From: Strobilurus pachycystidiatus
Taxonomy: Eukaryota; Basidiomycota; Agaricomycetes; Agaricales; Physalacriaceae
Assembly (NCBI GenBank): GCA_019915135.1
Contig: JAHLMK010000001.1
Coordinates: 3,472,001-3,536,000, forward strand
Direction of reading: 5' to 3'
DNA: 64,000 nucleotides
Part shown: in pieces, positions 34,572 to 45,802 of the stretch
Layout of the letters: the number at the start of each line of letters is the position of its first letter
Position numbering within the stretch: position 1 is the first letter of the stretch
Notes under the pieces: generated by a model
Told to the model about the DNA's origin: nothing
Database searches by the model: none
The model's input: the letters and a program-made list of their open reading frames with translations, nothing else
Position numbers and translations under genes: made by a program

Positions 34572-36596
34572 CTATAGCTTAGCTTCCCGGGCGCGAGAGT
34601 CCCCGGGAACGTCTTCATGTCGTGCAACGAGAAGACGTCGTAACGTCTTGCCAGTAGGGCTCTTTGGAATCTTCACATCCATTGAGTAAATATCCAACTC
34701 TTGCATAGCACCACTTACCTCGTCGATGATCTCCACCCCGCCTCTCAACCATTTATAGCTGCTTACCTGCGCTTCGCACCACTTGATCAGTTCCTTCTGA
34801 ACCACCTCGCCTCCCCCAAGCTGCTTCACAAAGTCTTTCCCTACCTCGGAAAGTACCACCCACGCCTTCGGTACCCGCTCATCCTTCGTCCGTCCGAGTC
34901 CCGGAATCCCCGCGACAGCAACGTCACTTATCAACTTCGCTGGATGAGACAGCAAGACATTCTCGAGCTCCAGCGGCGAGACCTGGATACCGGAGACCTT
35001 GAGCGTGTCCTTCGATCTATCCGCAAAGCTACGCGAAAGTTAGAACTTGATTGTTGAACACAACATGAACACTCACAAGAAATTCTCCCTCTCGTCAATA
35101 TAGAATTTATCTCCAGTTCTCAACCACCCATCTACAAACGTCTCCTCGTTTGCCTTCTTCACTTCCGGTGACGAGCCGTAATACCCTGGAGAGACATTCC
35201 CGCCCTTCAGCCACAACTCGCCCACTTCTCCGACCTTGACATGTGCGCCACCATCGTCGAGCACCTTCGCTTCCATCCCGGGGAAAAGTACCCCACAAGA
35301 CCCATCGACAGATCTCAGCTTACCGTCAAGCATGCCGTCGTAAGGCTGCACAGTGGCGGTGATTGATGCCTCCGACATACCGTAGCCTTCTCACCAATCA
35401 GATTCGCATAGGATCTGATAGGATAAAAAATCGCACCTTCAGTCAAACGTACATCCACATTTAAGAGTGCTCGCATCCTGCTCGCCAGCTCCGGCGGGAG
35501 GTAGGCAGCGCCGCATCCCATACTCTTCAAAGATTTCAGAGCATGGCGAATAATGCCAGGTGACGGATGTGCGACCATCTGTGCGATGACGGACGGGATG
35601 AGGTTCAGGTTCGTTACCTGATATCTAGATCAAGGTTACACCGAGGGATAGAACGAGGCGAAGAAAACATACTTCATGATTCCAGTCAAAGCGTCCTCCA
35701 AATTCCATCTACCCTGCATAACAAAGGTCGTCGGGGACAGAAAGGACCTAAAGCAATAGGCATGAAGGCCGTAGGAGTGATGTATGGGCAGGAAGGCCAG
35801 ATGTACTGGTAGAGACGTCAATTGGGGTAGTCCCAAGTCAAGTACCGCCCGGCCAACGACAGCAGCTTGTAAGACGGCGTATATCAGGTTCCCGTGAGTA
35901 AGCATCACAGCTACGACTATCAGTAAAGAACATGTTTGAGGTTTCATGGAGAACATACCTTTCGGCAATCCGCTAGTCCCGCTTGAGAATATCAGATACG
36001 CAAGATCCTCCTGCTTCGCAGGCTGAACCTCAAGAATCGGCCCAGTTACTTCTCGTATCAAGTCTCTCAAGCTCTTTCGCCCTTCGACACTGCCGTTCAT
36101 AACGAAAACATCCGTCCCCTCCGGCCAGGACAAGTTAGCTTGCTTCGGACCAACGAACACCGTCTTCACACCCGTCAGCTTCAGCGCATGCGCAAGCTCA
36201 AACGGAGTAGAGTACGGCGCGATGAGCGCGAACGGAACAGTCAGCGACAAGAGCGCGTGAACGAGGAGGGGAAAGTCCTAAGTACAGCAGATTACCGGTC
36301 AGCAAAGGAACGGGTTGCTTTGTTACGCGATAGCATACCATGCACGTCTCGCACATAATCCCCACCAGATCGCCCTTCCCCAGACCCATGTCCGCGAGGG
36401 CCGTTCGAGCGCGGCCCACGTCGGCTTTGAACTCCCGAAAAGTCTGGCGTTTCCCCGTCTTGAGGTCGATATACAGCGTGTAGTCTTTGTCCCAAGGAGC
36501 TTGTTCTTGCTGCTGCTCGGGGCGATTGAGCATGACGTGATACGCATTGACGTCGGGAGGGGGAGGTGGTTCAAGAAAAGAGGATTTGAAATACAT
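34572..36596 (-). CDS. Acyl-CoA ligase (4-coumarate-CoA ligase-like), peroxisomal
   Basis: Adenylate-forming enzyme that activates a carboxylic acid with ATP and joins it to CoA. The ATG at 36596 leads to a cap region with YIDLKTGKRQTFREF. The ANL signature follows: YLIFSSGTSGLPK (P-loop, about 35985), then HHSYGLHAY, YGMSEASIT (about 35370) and the hinge motif GWLRTGDKFYIDE (about 35120). The C-terminal catalytic Lys is in PKSPTGKTLRRLL (about 34650). An in-frame intron of 48 nt (about 34681-34728) should be removed from the last exon. The protein ends REAKL, and AKL is a peroxisomal targeting signal 1. About six introns in all. Fatty acids, phenylpropanoids or other acids are possible substrates. 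Confidence 0.9.
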
Positions 36597-37388
36597 CCTA
36601 GGTAGGTCGGTCCTGGTCAGTTATGCAGAGGGGGTGGGGTGGCACAGTTAATCTGTGTTTGAGGGCGTGTAGATAAGGAACGAGGAGGTTCAATAGATAT
36701 TTGTGGGGTTGTACATAGTTGATTGAGAGAATAAGGTCAACTGATGATGGTGATGAGCATGGTTCGGCAGTCGGATATGTTTGGAACCCGGCCACGATGA
36801 AAAATTTCAATTGCCAATGCACCCGGCCACAGGCGCGTCCGAGCGTTCCTATCTGCTTGAACTTCAGAAGTGCGCCGCTCGTAGAGAGGCCAAGTGTGTC
36901 CTGTTCCCTCAGATGCAGAATCCAACGAACAAGCGACATCTTCCAACGGTCGACGAATCGCCAAAAGCTTGCCAAGACGCGCCGTACACGTACCAGTAAT
37001 TCACTCACCCAAGGCCGACCCAGCCACGCAACCAGGGCTACCATTCGCCATCTCCGATGTCCAAGCAAAACGCTGGTGACATTCAATCGCCTACCGCGCT
37101 TATGGAGTAATGTGCAGTGGTCAAGGAGGGGATACGCAATTGGATCCGAGCGGATTGTTCGGATCGAGACTCGGGCAACGGGCCGACACTCCGTCACCTA
37201 ACTCGTCCTTCCACCGCCATGAATAGTAACAATCTGTCACAAGAGCAGCTTGGGGCCTCGTCGAAAGCTCGGATGCTGCTGTGTACCTGCGCGGAAGAAT
37301 GTCGGCCCAACACGACGATCCAGCACTGCTGACCTTGCATGGAACTTATAAATATTTGAGGATGCTGGACGCAGGCCTGAAAGGAAAT
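36597..37388. other. Intergenic region, divergent
   Basis: This is the gap between the ligase (minus) and the SGNH hydrolase (plus). A 199-codon minus-strand frame (36598-37197) exists but has no domain, no intron signals of note and an Arg/Leu-rich composition, and I regard it as chance. Confidence 0.45.
37347..37354 (+). promoter_or_regulatory. TATA box
   Basis: tataaata is located 35 bp upstream of the hydrolase ATG at 37389. Confidence 0.55.
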
Positions 37389-39022
37389 ATGCGTTTTGGC
37401 ATCATCGCTCTATCTGTTACCCAGGCTATGTGCTTGTCCGCGTCCGTCAAGACGCGTACGATAGACGTCGCTGCATTGCGTCACGCAGGCGTCTATTTCA
37501 ACGGGCGCTGGGACAAGTCTCCTGGGACGTGGTGGTGAGTTCAACAAGATTTGCTGCTGCATTCGAGGCGACTCCGCCTGACGCTGACGAATTTACCAGG
37601 GCAGGCTCTGGTTTCAAGTTTGTCGCACACGGCCTCAGCTCCCTCGCTCTTCAGCTCGGTCCGCATACGACCTCCCCGTACGCAGCGGCTGCTTTGTCCA
37701 TCGACTATGGGGAGTGGACGACCGTCAACGTTTCCGAGGGAGTGAATGTGCTCCCTATCGGTGCATCAGGAAAGGACCGGGTAATACGTCTGAATGTCGA
37801 AGGATGGCAAAATAACCGAATAAACCTCGAAGGACTGCTTGTGAACCAGGTGAGTACCATTTGCGACCCTATCGAATGGTCGGCTCTCAACACATCAACA
37901 GGGTGCGACCATATCGAAATACGATCCATCAGACCTGTCGTTTTTGTTCATAGGCGATTCTCTATCGGCTGTAAAAATTCAACTCCTCAAGGCTTGATCA
38001 AGTGCTAACGCTACGCAGGGGCAATACCTTCCGCAGGGTGTCGACCAAGCGTGGCCATTTCTCGTAGGAGAACATTTCAAGGCAGAACATGTGGTCACAG
38101 CTCAGCCTGGTGCGGCGCTCAAGGTGTGTTCAGAGTCAATGCTTCATGAATATGTACCAACGCTTATGCTCGCTAATAGGATATTGTATCTTACGGGAAT
38201 CAGCACGGGATGGAGTTCCAGTTCTTCCGTGTCAGTGCTTCGTCGAGTAGTGGGGATAAGCTGATGCGAATTCGCCTTGCAGACCGAAGATACGGGCTAC
38301 TACTACACAACGGATCACAACTACACGACCCCTTGGGATTTCAAGCACGACAAGACGGACCCGACTCATATCGTTATACACATCGGGTGCGTGTTCTTCT
38401 CGCGAAGAGTTGGGGGCTATGTGCTGACTTTCGACGCGTTCACACAGGGCAAACGATGCATCGCAAAACGTCACAGCTGACGACTTTGTACAGGTGCGTA
38501 TCTGCTTCCATGACTCCTGCTTCAACCTTCATGACTCGTGGTCCAGGTGTACGTCAACTTCGTGCACCATCTTCGAGTGTTTTATCCCAAGCAGACGATT
38601 TTCGTGTTCACGCCGGTAAGCTTTCCAGTGGACCATTCGAATCGAAATACTTACAAGCGCCAGTGGGGATGGCCGTCCGCGGATGGTTCGGTCTCTTACT
38701 ATTATCCAGGAGCGTATGCAGAGATAGTTCAGAAACTGTGAGCTACACCGCTTCCTGCAGTTTGGCGCGAACGTTCAACGCAGACTTTTACAGAAACGAC
38801 CCGCGCATCCATCTGGTGGATACCACCGGCTGGATCACTTGGGATGATGTCTTCCCAGAGTAAGTTTATTTTCGTGACCTGCCATCAATGAAGCTGAGGC
38901 GACTGTACATCAGCAACACACACCCAAATGTCCAGGGGCATATCAACATTGCGCAGAATTTCACGGCATGGTTGAACGATTGGGGATTGCAACCCGAGAA
39001 GCAGTGGAAAACGCTTGGCTGA
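37389..39022 (+). CDS. Secreted SGNH/GDSL esterase, two-domain type
   Basis: The start MRFGIIALSVTQAMCLSAS is a signal peptide. A beta-rich N-terminal domain of about 120 residues follows (GVYFNGRWDKSPGTWW... to VNVLPIGASG). Next comes an SGNH hydrolase domain with block I FIGDSLSAG (nucleophile Ser, about 37945), block III HIGANDAS (about 38390-38470, across an intron) and block V DNTHPNVQGH (catalytic Asp/His, about 38910). An N-terminal jelly-roll plus SGNH domain is the arrangement of carbohydrate esterase family 2. This suggests deacetylation of plant cell-wall sugars outside the cell, which is inference only. About six introns; the stop is at 39020-39022. Potential N-glycosylation sites include NVSE and NVTA. 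Confidence 0.85.
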
Positions 39023-39488
39023 AGGTAAATTGGTCTACACGGCTTTCATTTGATCATGTAGCTTCAATTGTTGTGTCCGCTGCGTTGCTACATGAACTTC
39101 TTGAATTCTTCTCGTCTCGAGAGGACTCTTTTGCAAACAAGCACGTTCCTTTATCAGGGCCTTGCCCAAAATGACCGCTGGCAGAACGCGTCGTAACACC
39201 AGCAGATGACGCGATGACAAAAAGGCGAATACTATCACGAGAATGTAGACTCTGTGATGGCTTGCGCTCAGATTGCGCTGCATAGAACGCTGCAGGAACG
39301 CTGTCTGGAACCTTCGAGTCGGCTTCGAGGCTGGATGCGTCCGGTTCAAATACGATCACGTGCAAGGATTTGGTGCCAATTCTACCCAGATGGGGTTACG
39401 ACTTTCAAATTTTCTCGGCCGACGGCGAGTGGGACTAATATCGAAAAACGTTGCCGGGCGCGCGCTACTCTTTCGTTATCTTTCCACC
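39023..39488. other. Intergenic region
   Basis: This is the 5' flank of the peroxiredoxin gene. A 104-codon minus-strand ORF (39035-39349) shows no domain. No TATA box was seen close to the ATG. Confidence 0.4.
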
Positions 39489-40328
39489 ATGGTTGCCCTC
39501 GTCCAGCGTCCCGCCCCCACCTTCAAGGCTGCCTCCGTCGTTGACGGCCTCTTCCAGGAAGTTTCGCTCAGTGACTACCTTGGAAAATGGTATGAGTTTT
39601 CTCTAGAGTGGTGCACGTCCTCGCTAATGAACGTGTCTCGTAGGGTCGTTCTGCTTTTCTACCCCATGTCCGTCTCGATTCTCTCATCCCACAAACTCTC
39701 CCTCTTACTTCTCAATCAACAGGGATTTCACTTTTGTCTGCCCCACTGAGATCCTCGCATTCAACGACGCTCTCCCTGCCTTTGCCGCTCTCGACACCAC
39801 TATCCTCGGCATCTCCACCGACTCGCAGTTCTCCCACTATGCGTGGTCAACACAGCCTCGCAAGGACGGCGGCCTTGGCCCCGATCTCAAGCTCCCGCTG
39901 GTGGCTGACCGAAACATGAGCATCTCCAAGGATTACGGCGTTCTCCTCGAGGAGGAGGGTGTCGCTCTCCGTGGACTGTTCATCATTGATCCCAAGGGAA
40001 TCCTGAGGTGGGAGCCCGTTGATTTGTGGATCCATGTGCGCATGCTCATATGTGTGAAGGCAAATCACCGTCAACGATCTTCCCGTTGGCCGATCTGTTG
40101 ATGAGACTCTTCGTCTGATCAAGGCCTTCCAATTCACTGTACGTTGGTTTAGGTCTTCGCATCTCGTCTAGATCCGCTCATGCATCTGTACGACAGGACA
40201 AGCACGGCGAAGTCTGCCCCGCGAACTGGCAGGAGGGCGACAAGTCGATGAAGGCGGACCCCAAAGGATCCAAGGAATACTTTGCTGCTGTTGAAGAGGC
40301 ACCCAACAAGCGTGCTCGCGTCGATTGA
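39489..40328 (+). CDS. TSA1: 2-Cys peroxiredoxin (thioredoxin peroxidase)
   Basis: Cytosolic peroxidase that reduces hydrogen peroxide and alkyl hydroperoxides with thioredoxin. The ATG at 39489 has a ccaccATGg context. The protein has the peroxidatic cysteine in DFTFVCPTE (about 39745), preceded by a VVLLFYPM strand. The resolving cysteine is in HGEVCPANW (about 40215), so it is the typical two-cysteine Prx1/AhpC class and not a one-cysteine form. Conserved [17 protein letters not shown] follows. The ORF is about 210 codons, close to the family norm. Introns lie after LGKW, PM and LR and near 40140. The C-terminus is the charged PNKRARVD. Confidence 0.95.
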
Positions 40329-40767
40329 GCATATGTTTCACCCAGGTGCTGCGCAGGACAAGATCTAGAAGCACATTTAGATGCCAAGTGATTAGAATAA
40401 GGAAAGTAGAATCTAGATGCATTTTTCTCCGCGAACTCGCCACCTGTTGGACTTGCTCTGGAGATAGAAAAGAGCGCAACCCTTGGCCGGGATGATGATA
40501 TGGACTTGGCCGGCGATACGTTTTCAATATCTCGCTCTTGTCTGATGATACGGTACGCATTCGCTTCGGACTCTCGGGGATATTGAGAGCAGATAGCATC
40601 ATACTATGAGCGCCGAGACAGGTAAAGAAAACATCTTATCGCATTCAATCATAAAACACATCATCCCCTCCCCTACAGAAAACATACAGTGCTAAGAACG
40701 ACTAGACAATTTGGGACCTTCACGAATAACCGAGACGATGGCACGACCTGATCAATGCGGACTGAAT
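40329..40767. other. Intergenic region
   Basis: Convergent gap between the peroxiredoxin gene and trefoil copy A. It is poor in coding signal apart from a 144-codon minus-strand frame, which is antisense to the last peroxiredoxin exon and has no family. Confidence 0.4.
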
Positions 40768-41342
40768 CTACTTCTTCTCGAAGGTCCACTGGGCCCTCTT
40801 GTCGTTGCCCTTGTCCGACAAGGTAATCTAAAGATGGCTCGAATGTCAGCCGGGCTTGAGATCGACGGGGAGTAATTTACGATGGTGCCCTCGTCGCCGT
40901 TCTCGAGGAACCAGTAGAGCTTGCTGCCAGTGGTGCTGATACTGAACTAATGTCAGGCGTTGACAGATATCACAAGGAGTGAGGAAACAAACGTGTAGAC
41001 ATCCTGGGTGTTGGTCTCGTGGATGATCCACTGCTGGTTGCGCGAGCGACCTTCGACCTGGGCGCCAGAGTCGGCGCCGTCGCCAGTGTAAGCCTCAGCG
41101 GCGACACCGAAGTTCTTGACGTAGTAACGCTCGTTGCTGAGCTCACTCACGGTCCACTATGTCAATTGCATCAGCGACCGGTAAAAGGGTGAAACGAATT
41201 GAGATGGCCATACACGAGCAGTGTTCTTGTTGGTGAAGGTTCCACCGGTGACGGGCGTGCCGACGTTTCCATCCTCGAGGATGGCGACGTTGGGGAACCG
41301 GGCGTTGGTGATAACAAATTTGCCAGTTTCGACGGGAGCCAT
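40768..41342 (-). CDS. Small beta-trefoil protein, copy A
   Basis: Three ricin-type repeats make a beta-trefoil. Each ends in a Q/R-x-W-like motif (ARVWTV, QQWIIHE, AQWTFEKK), the (QxW)3 pattern. The ATG is at 41342 (MAPVETGKFVITNARFPN) and the stop at 40768. Splicing of three introns gives about 140 residues with no signal peptide, so it is likely cytosolic. Mushroom proteins of this shape include lectins and protease inhibitors such as the I66 and mycocypin families; sequence alone does not decide between them. Copy B (44726-45299) is nearly identical, including intron sequence. Confidence 0.8.
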
Positions 41343-42370
41343 TGTTGAGAGACTTTGTTATGAGAGTGTTGAGACTATTGGAGAGTTGTTTGGGATCGAG
41401 TTGATGAAGAAATTGTGTTTACCAGGGCGCCTTTTATATGCTCTTAACAGTCATCTGAGATCATGTATCGTATTTGTTCGTGCTTGAACAGTGAAATGTT
41501 TTGTGCCACACTCTTGGACATCGACGCGTCAGCTGGCGAGTGGGTTTCAATTGGCCATAATGCGCTCACCAAAAGAATGACAGGTCCAATGTGCACTTGA
41601 ACAATTGTGGTGAGCGTTGTGACGACGCAGACAGATCAGCGCCACATACTCAAGCTCCGGTTTGGATGACCCACAGATGTGGATAATCACTTAGTCGCCA
41701 TCCGGAGGGGCAAATGCCTATGAAAACACGCACACTGACTTCTTCAGCCCCGACATCCAAGTTTGTGCAAGTGTAGATAGTACCCCAAAATAAGAAAGCA
41801 CCACTGAATCAGTTAACAGGGTAGGCTAGGCACCATGTCGCGAGAAAATAAAGCACATCGTTACGTTGTCCTTGACAAGATTGAGGGGATGCCCCAAGTA
41901 AGCTAGAGCACCGACGCGCAGAGTTGAGCAGAGTTGAGTACAGTACTGGGATGGAAATTTCGAAGTGAGCCATTAGATGTTACGAGGTCCCTCTGTGATT
42001 TCTCAAGATGTTACCGTATAAGCATTCCCCACGTCAAAGAACAGAATTTGAGACGTTCCCCGTAAGAAGCGCGAGTTGAGCGGAGAAACTTAATGCGTCT
42101 TTCAAAACTCTCACAGCCTCGTGGGAGATGGTAGACAGCGGCAGTGGCTTTCCGTAAATTGAATTCCCAGGATCAACCTTGGCAGAGTTATTGGTGGACG
42201 AAGGGAGACATCAATTGAGTCATATACAAGAGCATTGATTTGTTAAGTTATGAACCGTCTAGCAATCCCTATGGGTCGTGGGTCGTGCCGTATGCGAGGT
42301 GTAGATACAGCTAAGCGCTTAGCGGCTTTCCTGAACGTTTCATTCGTAAGTACTATTCACAAAGAGTCGA
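41343..42370. other. Intergenic region
   Basis: This is the 5' flank of trefoil copy A and the 3' flank of the two-domain relative. No supported ORF. Confidence 0.45.
41431..41438 (-). promoter_or_regulatory. TATA box of trefoil copy A
   Basis: The minus strand reads tataaaag at this site, 89 bp upstream of the ATG at 41342. The leader between it and the ATG shares long matches with the leader of copy B (44636-44725), including the 19 bases just before the ATG. Confidence 0.65.
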
Positions 42371-43462
42371 TCAATTCCCGTCTCGAGGCCAAATCCACCA
42401 CCATCCCCCGAAGCCCATCCCACCTTGGCCCCACGTCCCTGCCATTCCAGAAGGCGTAACAGTACCAACCCAGTCCCAAAAGAGCCCAGTGTCGTAGTTC
42501 TTACGAGCCTCGACACGGCCGTCAGGCATAACATTCCCAAAAAGTGTGAATGCCCCGACACCATCGTTTCCGCGACCCGTGAACGAGACGACGGCAGGTC
42601 CGTACTGGGGGGCACGTGTCATAGTGAAGAACATGGGCGGATCTGAAGAAGGCATTCCTCGGTAGGCATACGATCCTTGCCAGACCGTGCTTTCGAACGT
42701 GATGGCGGCTAGGGCATCGCGAACGTAAAGCCCACTTTCCTCGGTCGGGATGATTTGAACAGACTCGGGGATTTCTGGTTCTCTAATGCGTCGAGTGAGA
42801 CGTCGAGGAAAGACATGAGTGAGAGATAATGGCTTACTTGAGGCTGGCAGGTGCATCCGTCGCCTCCTGTGCGTTGATGAGCTTAAATTCCCAGTGACTT
42901 CGCGAGTCATTCTCCTTCGAAGACAGGGAGATCTTCCTGGAGGTCAGAAAGATGAAACTGAACTAAGGAGAGAAACATGCCGGCGTTCCAAGGTCTTTAT
43001 TGTCCAGGTGCCAGAAAAGATCGCTGTCGCCGCTCATGACGCTAGAGAAACGTGAGATCGTGCCGAGCGGTAAATATGAGACGCATACAAATAATGCTCC
43101 TGGTTCCTCGTGTTCTTGATCTCCCACTGCTGAATGCGCTTGTGGCCTTTGACAGTCTCGCCCTCGGTGGAGTTGACGCCACCGAAAGCGAGGGAGCCAA
43201 ACTCGTTGTTCAAGATTTCATACCTCCCATTCTCATAGCGAGTCAGAGACCAGATGAGATTCTTGGTGAGGCCCTGCAATGACCAATTCTGAGCGAGGAC
43301 TGCACGAAAAACTGTATTTCGAAGACGTACACCTTTCTTGGTGGAACTGTAGGTACCACCGGTAACGAGGGCATGATCTTTAGAAGAGGAGAGACACGCG
43401 AGGTTTCTCTCCCTGGCGTTGATGATGAGATAGTTTCCAGATTCGAGAGTGTACACTGGCAT
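42371..43462 (-). CDS. Beta-trefoil protein fused to a Trp/Gly-rich domain
   Basis: The ATG at 43462 opens a trefoil with the same repeat spacing as copies A and B but low identity: GNYLIINARE, IWSLTRYENGRYEI, QQWEIKNTR and SHWEFKL. A linker with AQEATDAPASL leads into a second domain of about 115 residues. That domain contains TVWQGSYAYRGMPS, FTGRGNDGVGAFTLFGNV and a closing WGQGGMGFGGWWWIW. Its alternating beta strands and Gly/Trp turns suggest a small closed barrel. I know of similar G-x-G-x-D...G-x-F-x-L-x-G patterns in fungal proteins but cannot name a family. The stop is at 42371-42373. One intron near 42950-43000 appears to start with GC. No signal peptide. Confidence 0.75.
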
Positions 43463-44725
43463 GGCGAGTCAGTGGAGTCAGACAGTAGTCAGACGAGGTC
43501 GCGATTTCGAAAACAAGTCCCCCGTCAGTACGCGAGATTGGGGCAAATTGGTGAAGCAATGGCGCCATTAAAGTCTATGCAGCACGAGATATGGAGGTGT
43601 TGTTTGTTCCCGGAGTGTGGGGTTGCCGGACACTATTCAGTAGTGATTCTGGTGGAGGCACAAACGAAAGGAGAAATCGCGCACGTGGGATGGTCATGCT
43701 GAGTCAGACACGCGTCCATTCCTTGGCTTCAAACCATCCTCGTCCCAAGTGCGTCAAATGGTGACTGTCTTGAAGAGGCACAGATTTAATCACAAACATG
43801 GGCTCAGGTAACTTTCATTTTCTGTGGTGGCATGACCACCTCAACTGAATTGCAGGAAATTTAGTACTCTATTCGAGGGTTATTTAGTTGCGCGACCGCT
43901 CCCATTCAAGCTGTCATGTAGCCTGAGGGTAACGGTATGTTGCTGATGTGCTGGTTTCTCTCAGGATGATCAACTGCTCGAGGCTTGTGCTCTGCGAACT
44001 TCCAGATAATTGGTCTTGAGGTTCTCCGGCCACCGCTGAGCGGTACCTACTGGGCATGGCGGATTCTACTTTTGATGGTATTCTCTTGAGTTCGCACTCA
44101 ATCTGTGCTTCTGGACATTGCACCTCTCGCCGGGCCTTCTTTGATTTTGATATGACAACTATCGCTACATCGAGACTGAGATCTGATCATTTGGAGTGCA
44201 GGACGACTAGTCTCGGAAAGCATTCTCTACGGTGAGAAAGAAACAACGTTCATCTCTACAGGACGACAACCGCAGACTCCGGGGATTGCTTCCTCCTGTT
44301 CTAACCTAAAATGTCCTCTGCTGCTGAGTGGTACGCTCTCGCGTTCTGTCTTGATTCATTGGAATTCAGTGTTCGATTCATTCGGTTGAACTCAATCTGC
44401 TGCGCCTCGGCAGAATTTTATACCCTGTAACAACGCGACATATCCTTCCAACACTCGCCACTGACATCGCTTGCTGTATATTGAATCGGCGTATGGAGAT
44501 TCAGCTACAGGAACATACGACATCAAAGACCTCAATGGCGCTCAGTCGACACCACCGGCGGATTCCTCCAGTCTTGAGGAATCATCAACAAACAGACGTC
44601 TCGACTCGGAGCACTGGAACAAAAGCGTATAAAAGCTACCACCGTCGCTCTCAGTTATCCATCAACTCGATCCCAAGAAACTCATCAACTCGTCTCGACT
44701 TCTCTTATAACAAAGTCTCTCAACA
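43463..44725. other. Intergenic region of about 1.26 kb
   Basis: Divergent region between the two-domain trefoil gene (minus) and copy B (plus). Nothing gene-like was identified besides the promoter of copy B. Confidence 0.45.
44628..44635 (+). promoter_or_regulatory. TATA box of trefoil copy B
   Basis: tataaaag lies 91 bp upstream of the ATG at 44726, almost the same position as in copy A. Confidence 0.65.
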
Positions 44726-45299
44726 ATGGCTCCCGTCGAAACTGGCAAATATGTTATCACCAACGCCCGGTTCCCCAACGTCGCCATCCTCGAGGATGGA
44801 AACGTCGGCACGCCCGTCACCGGTGGAACCTTCACCAACAAGAACACCGCTCGTGTATGGCCATCTCATTCGTTTCACCTTTTTACCGGTCGCTGATGCA
44901 ATCGACATAGTGGACCGTGACTGAGCTCAGCAACGAGCGTTACTACATCAAGAACTTCGGTGTCGCCGCCGAGGCTTATACTGGCGACGGCGCCGACCGT
45001 GGCGTGCAGGTCGAAGGTCGCTCCCGCAGCCAGCAGTGGATCATCCACGAGACGAACACTCAGGATGTCTACACGTTCGTTTCCCACATTATTTGCCATC
45101 TTTTCGTCGCCTGACGTTCGTGCAGTATCAGCACCACTGGCAGCAAGCTCTTCTGGTTCCTCGAGAACGGTGACGAAGGCACCATCGTGAGTTACTCCCT
45201 GTCGATCTCAAACCCGGCTGACATTTGGGCCATCTCTAGATCACCTTGTCGGACAAGGTCAACGACAAGAGGGCCCAGTGGACCCTCGAGAGGAAGTAG
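44726..45299 (+). CDS. Small beta-trefoil protein, copy B
   Basis: Nearly identical to copy A on the opposite strand. Differences are few and mostly conservative (for example Phe to Tyr near residue 9, Gly to Val near the third repeat, Phe-Glu to Leu-Glu at the end). All three (QxW)-type motifs are intact: ARxWTV, QQWIIHE, AQWTLERK. The introns (first about 44855-44910) are also almost the same as in copy A. The start has the context caacaATGgc and the stop is at 45297-45299. No signal peptide, about 140 residues. The function is probably carbohydrate or protease binding in the cytosol, but this is open. Confidence 0.8.
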
Positions 45300-45802
45300 A
45301 CTTCTTCGGCTCCTCTCGGAGTCTCGGTTGAATCAAGGCACCTGGTACTCGCATTAGTTCTAAATTTTACTTTCTGGATGTAGCGCGTTCAAGCAGTCGG
45401 TGGGAGTAGGGTTCACGTGGAATGCAGATGTCAATTTACGATTTCGCAATTTTCCTTTGAGTTCAAGTACACTCTAGCATGGGACGGTTAGTACAACGTC
45501 GTGAACTCGCCGCCGACAATGACAGACAATGTCTATTTCGAGAGTGGCTATCACTATCGAAAATTCACAGAATTCAAAAATGTAGAGATACTGAGCTTGA
45601 GAGAACATAGCCTCGGACATCGCTTGTCCTCTAGTCATCCAGAATTGAGCTTCTTTCCCGCCGCCGCCCGCGGCTCGCAGTGAGATGTTGGTGCTAAACT
45701 TTCATGGACATCAGGTTATGATTTACGATGCACTATTGAATCTGTGTCATACAAGGTCTTATGTACATGCTGAGGATCGTCGTGAAGCTGCTAGCCGACT
45801 GC
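45300..45802. other. Intergenic region
   Basis: Convergent gap between copy B (plus) and the secreted orphan (minus). No supported ORF. Confidence 0.45.

Noticed and set aside
36598..37197. 199-codon minus-strand frame upstream of the ligase
   Set aside because: No domain, Arg/Leu-rich, lies in the promoter gap between two good divergent genes.
40168..40602. 144-codon minus-strand frame
   Set aside because: Antisense to the last peroxiredoxin exon and its 3' flank; no homology seen.
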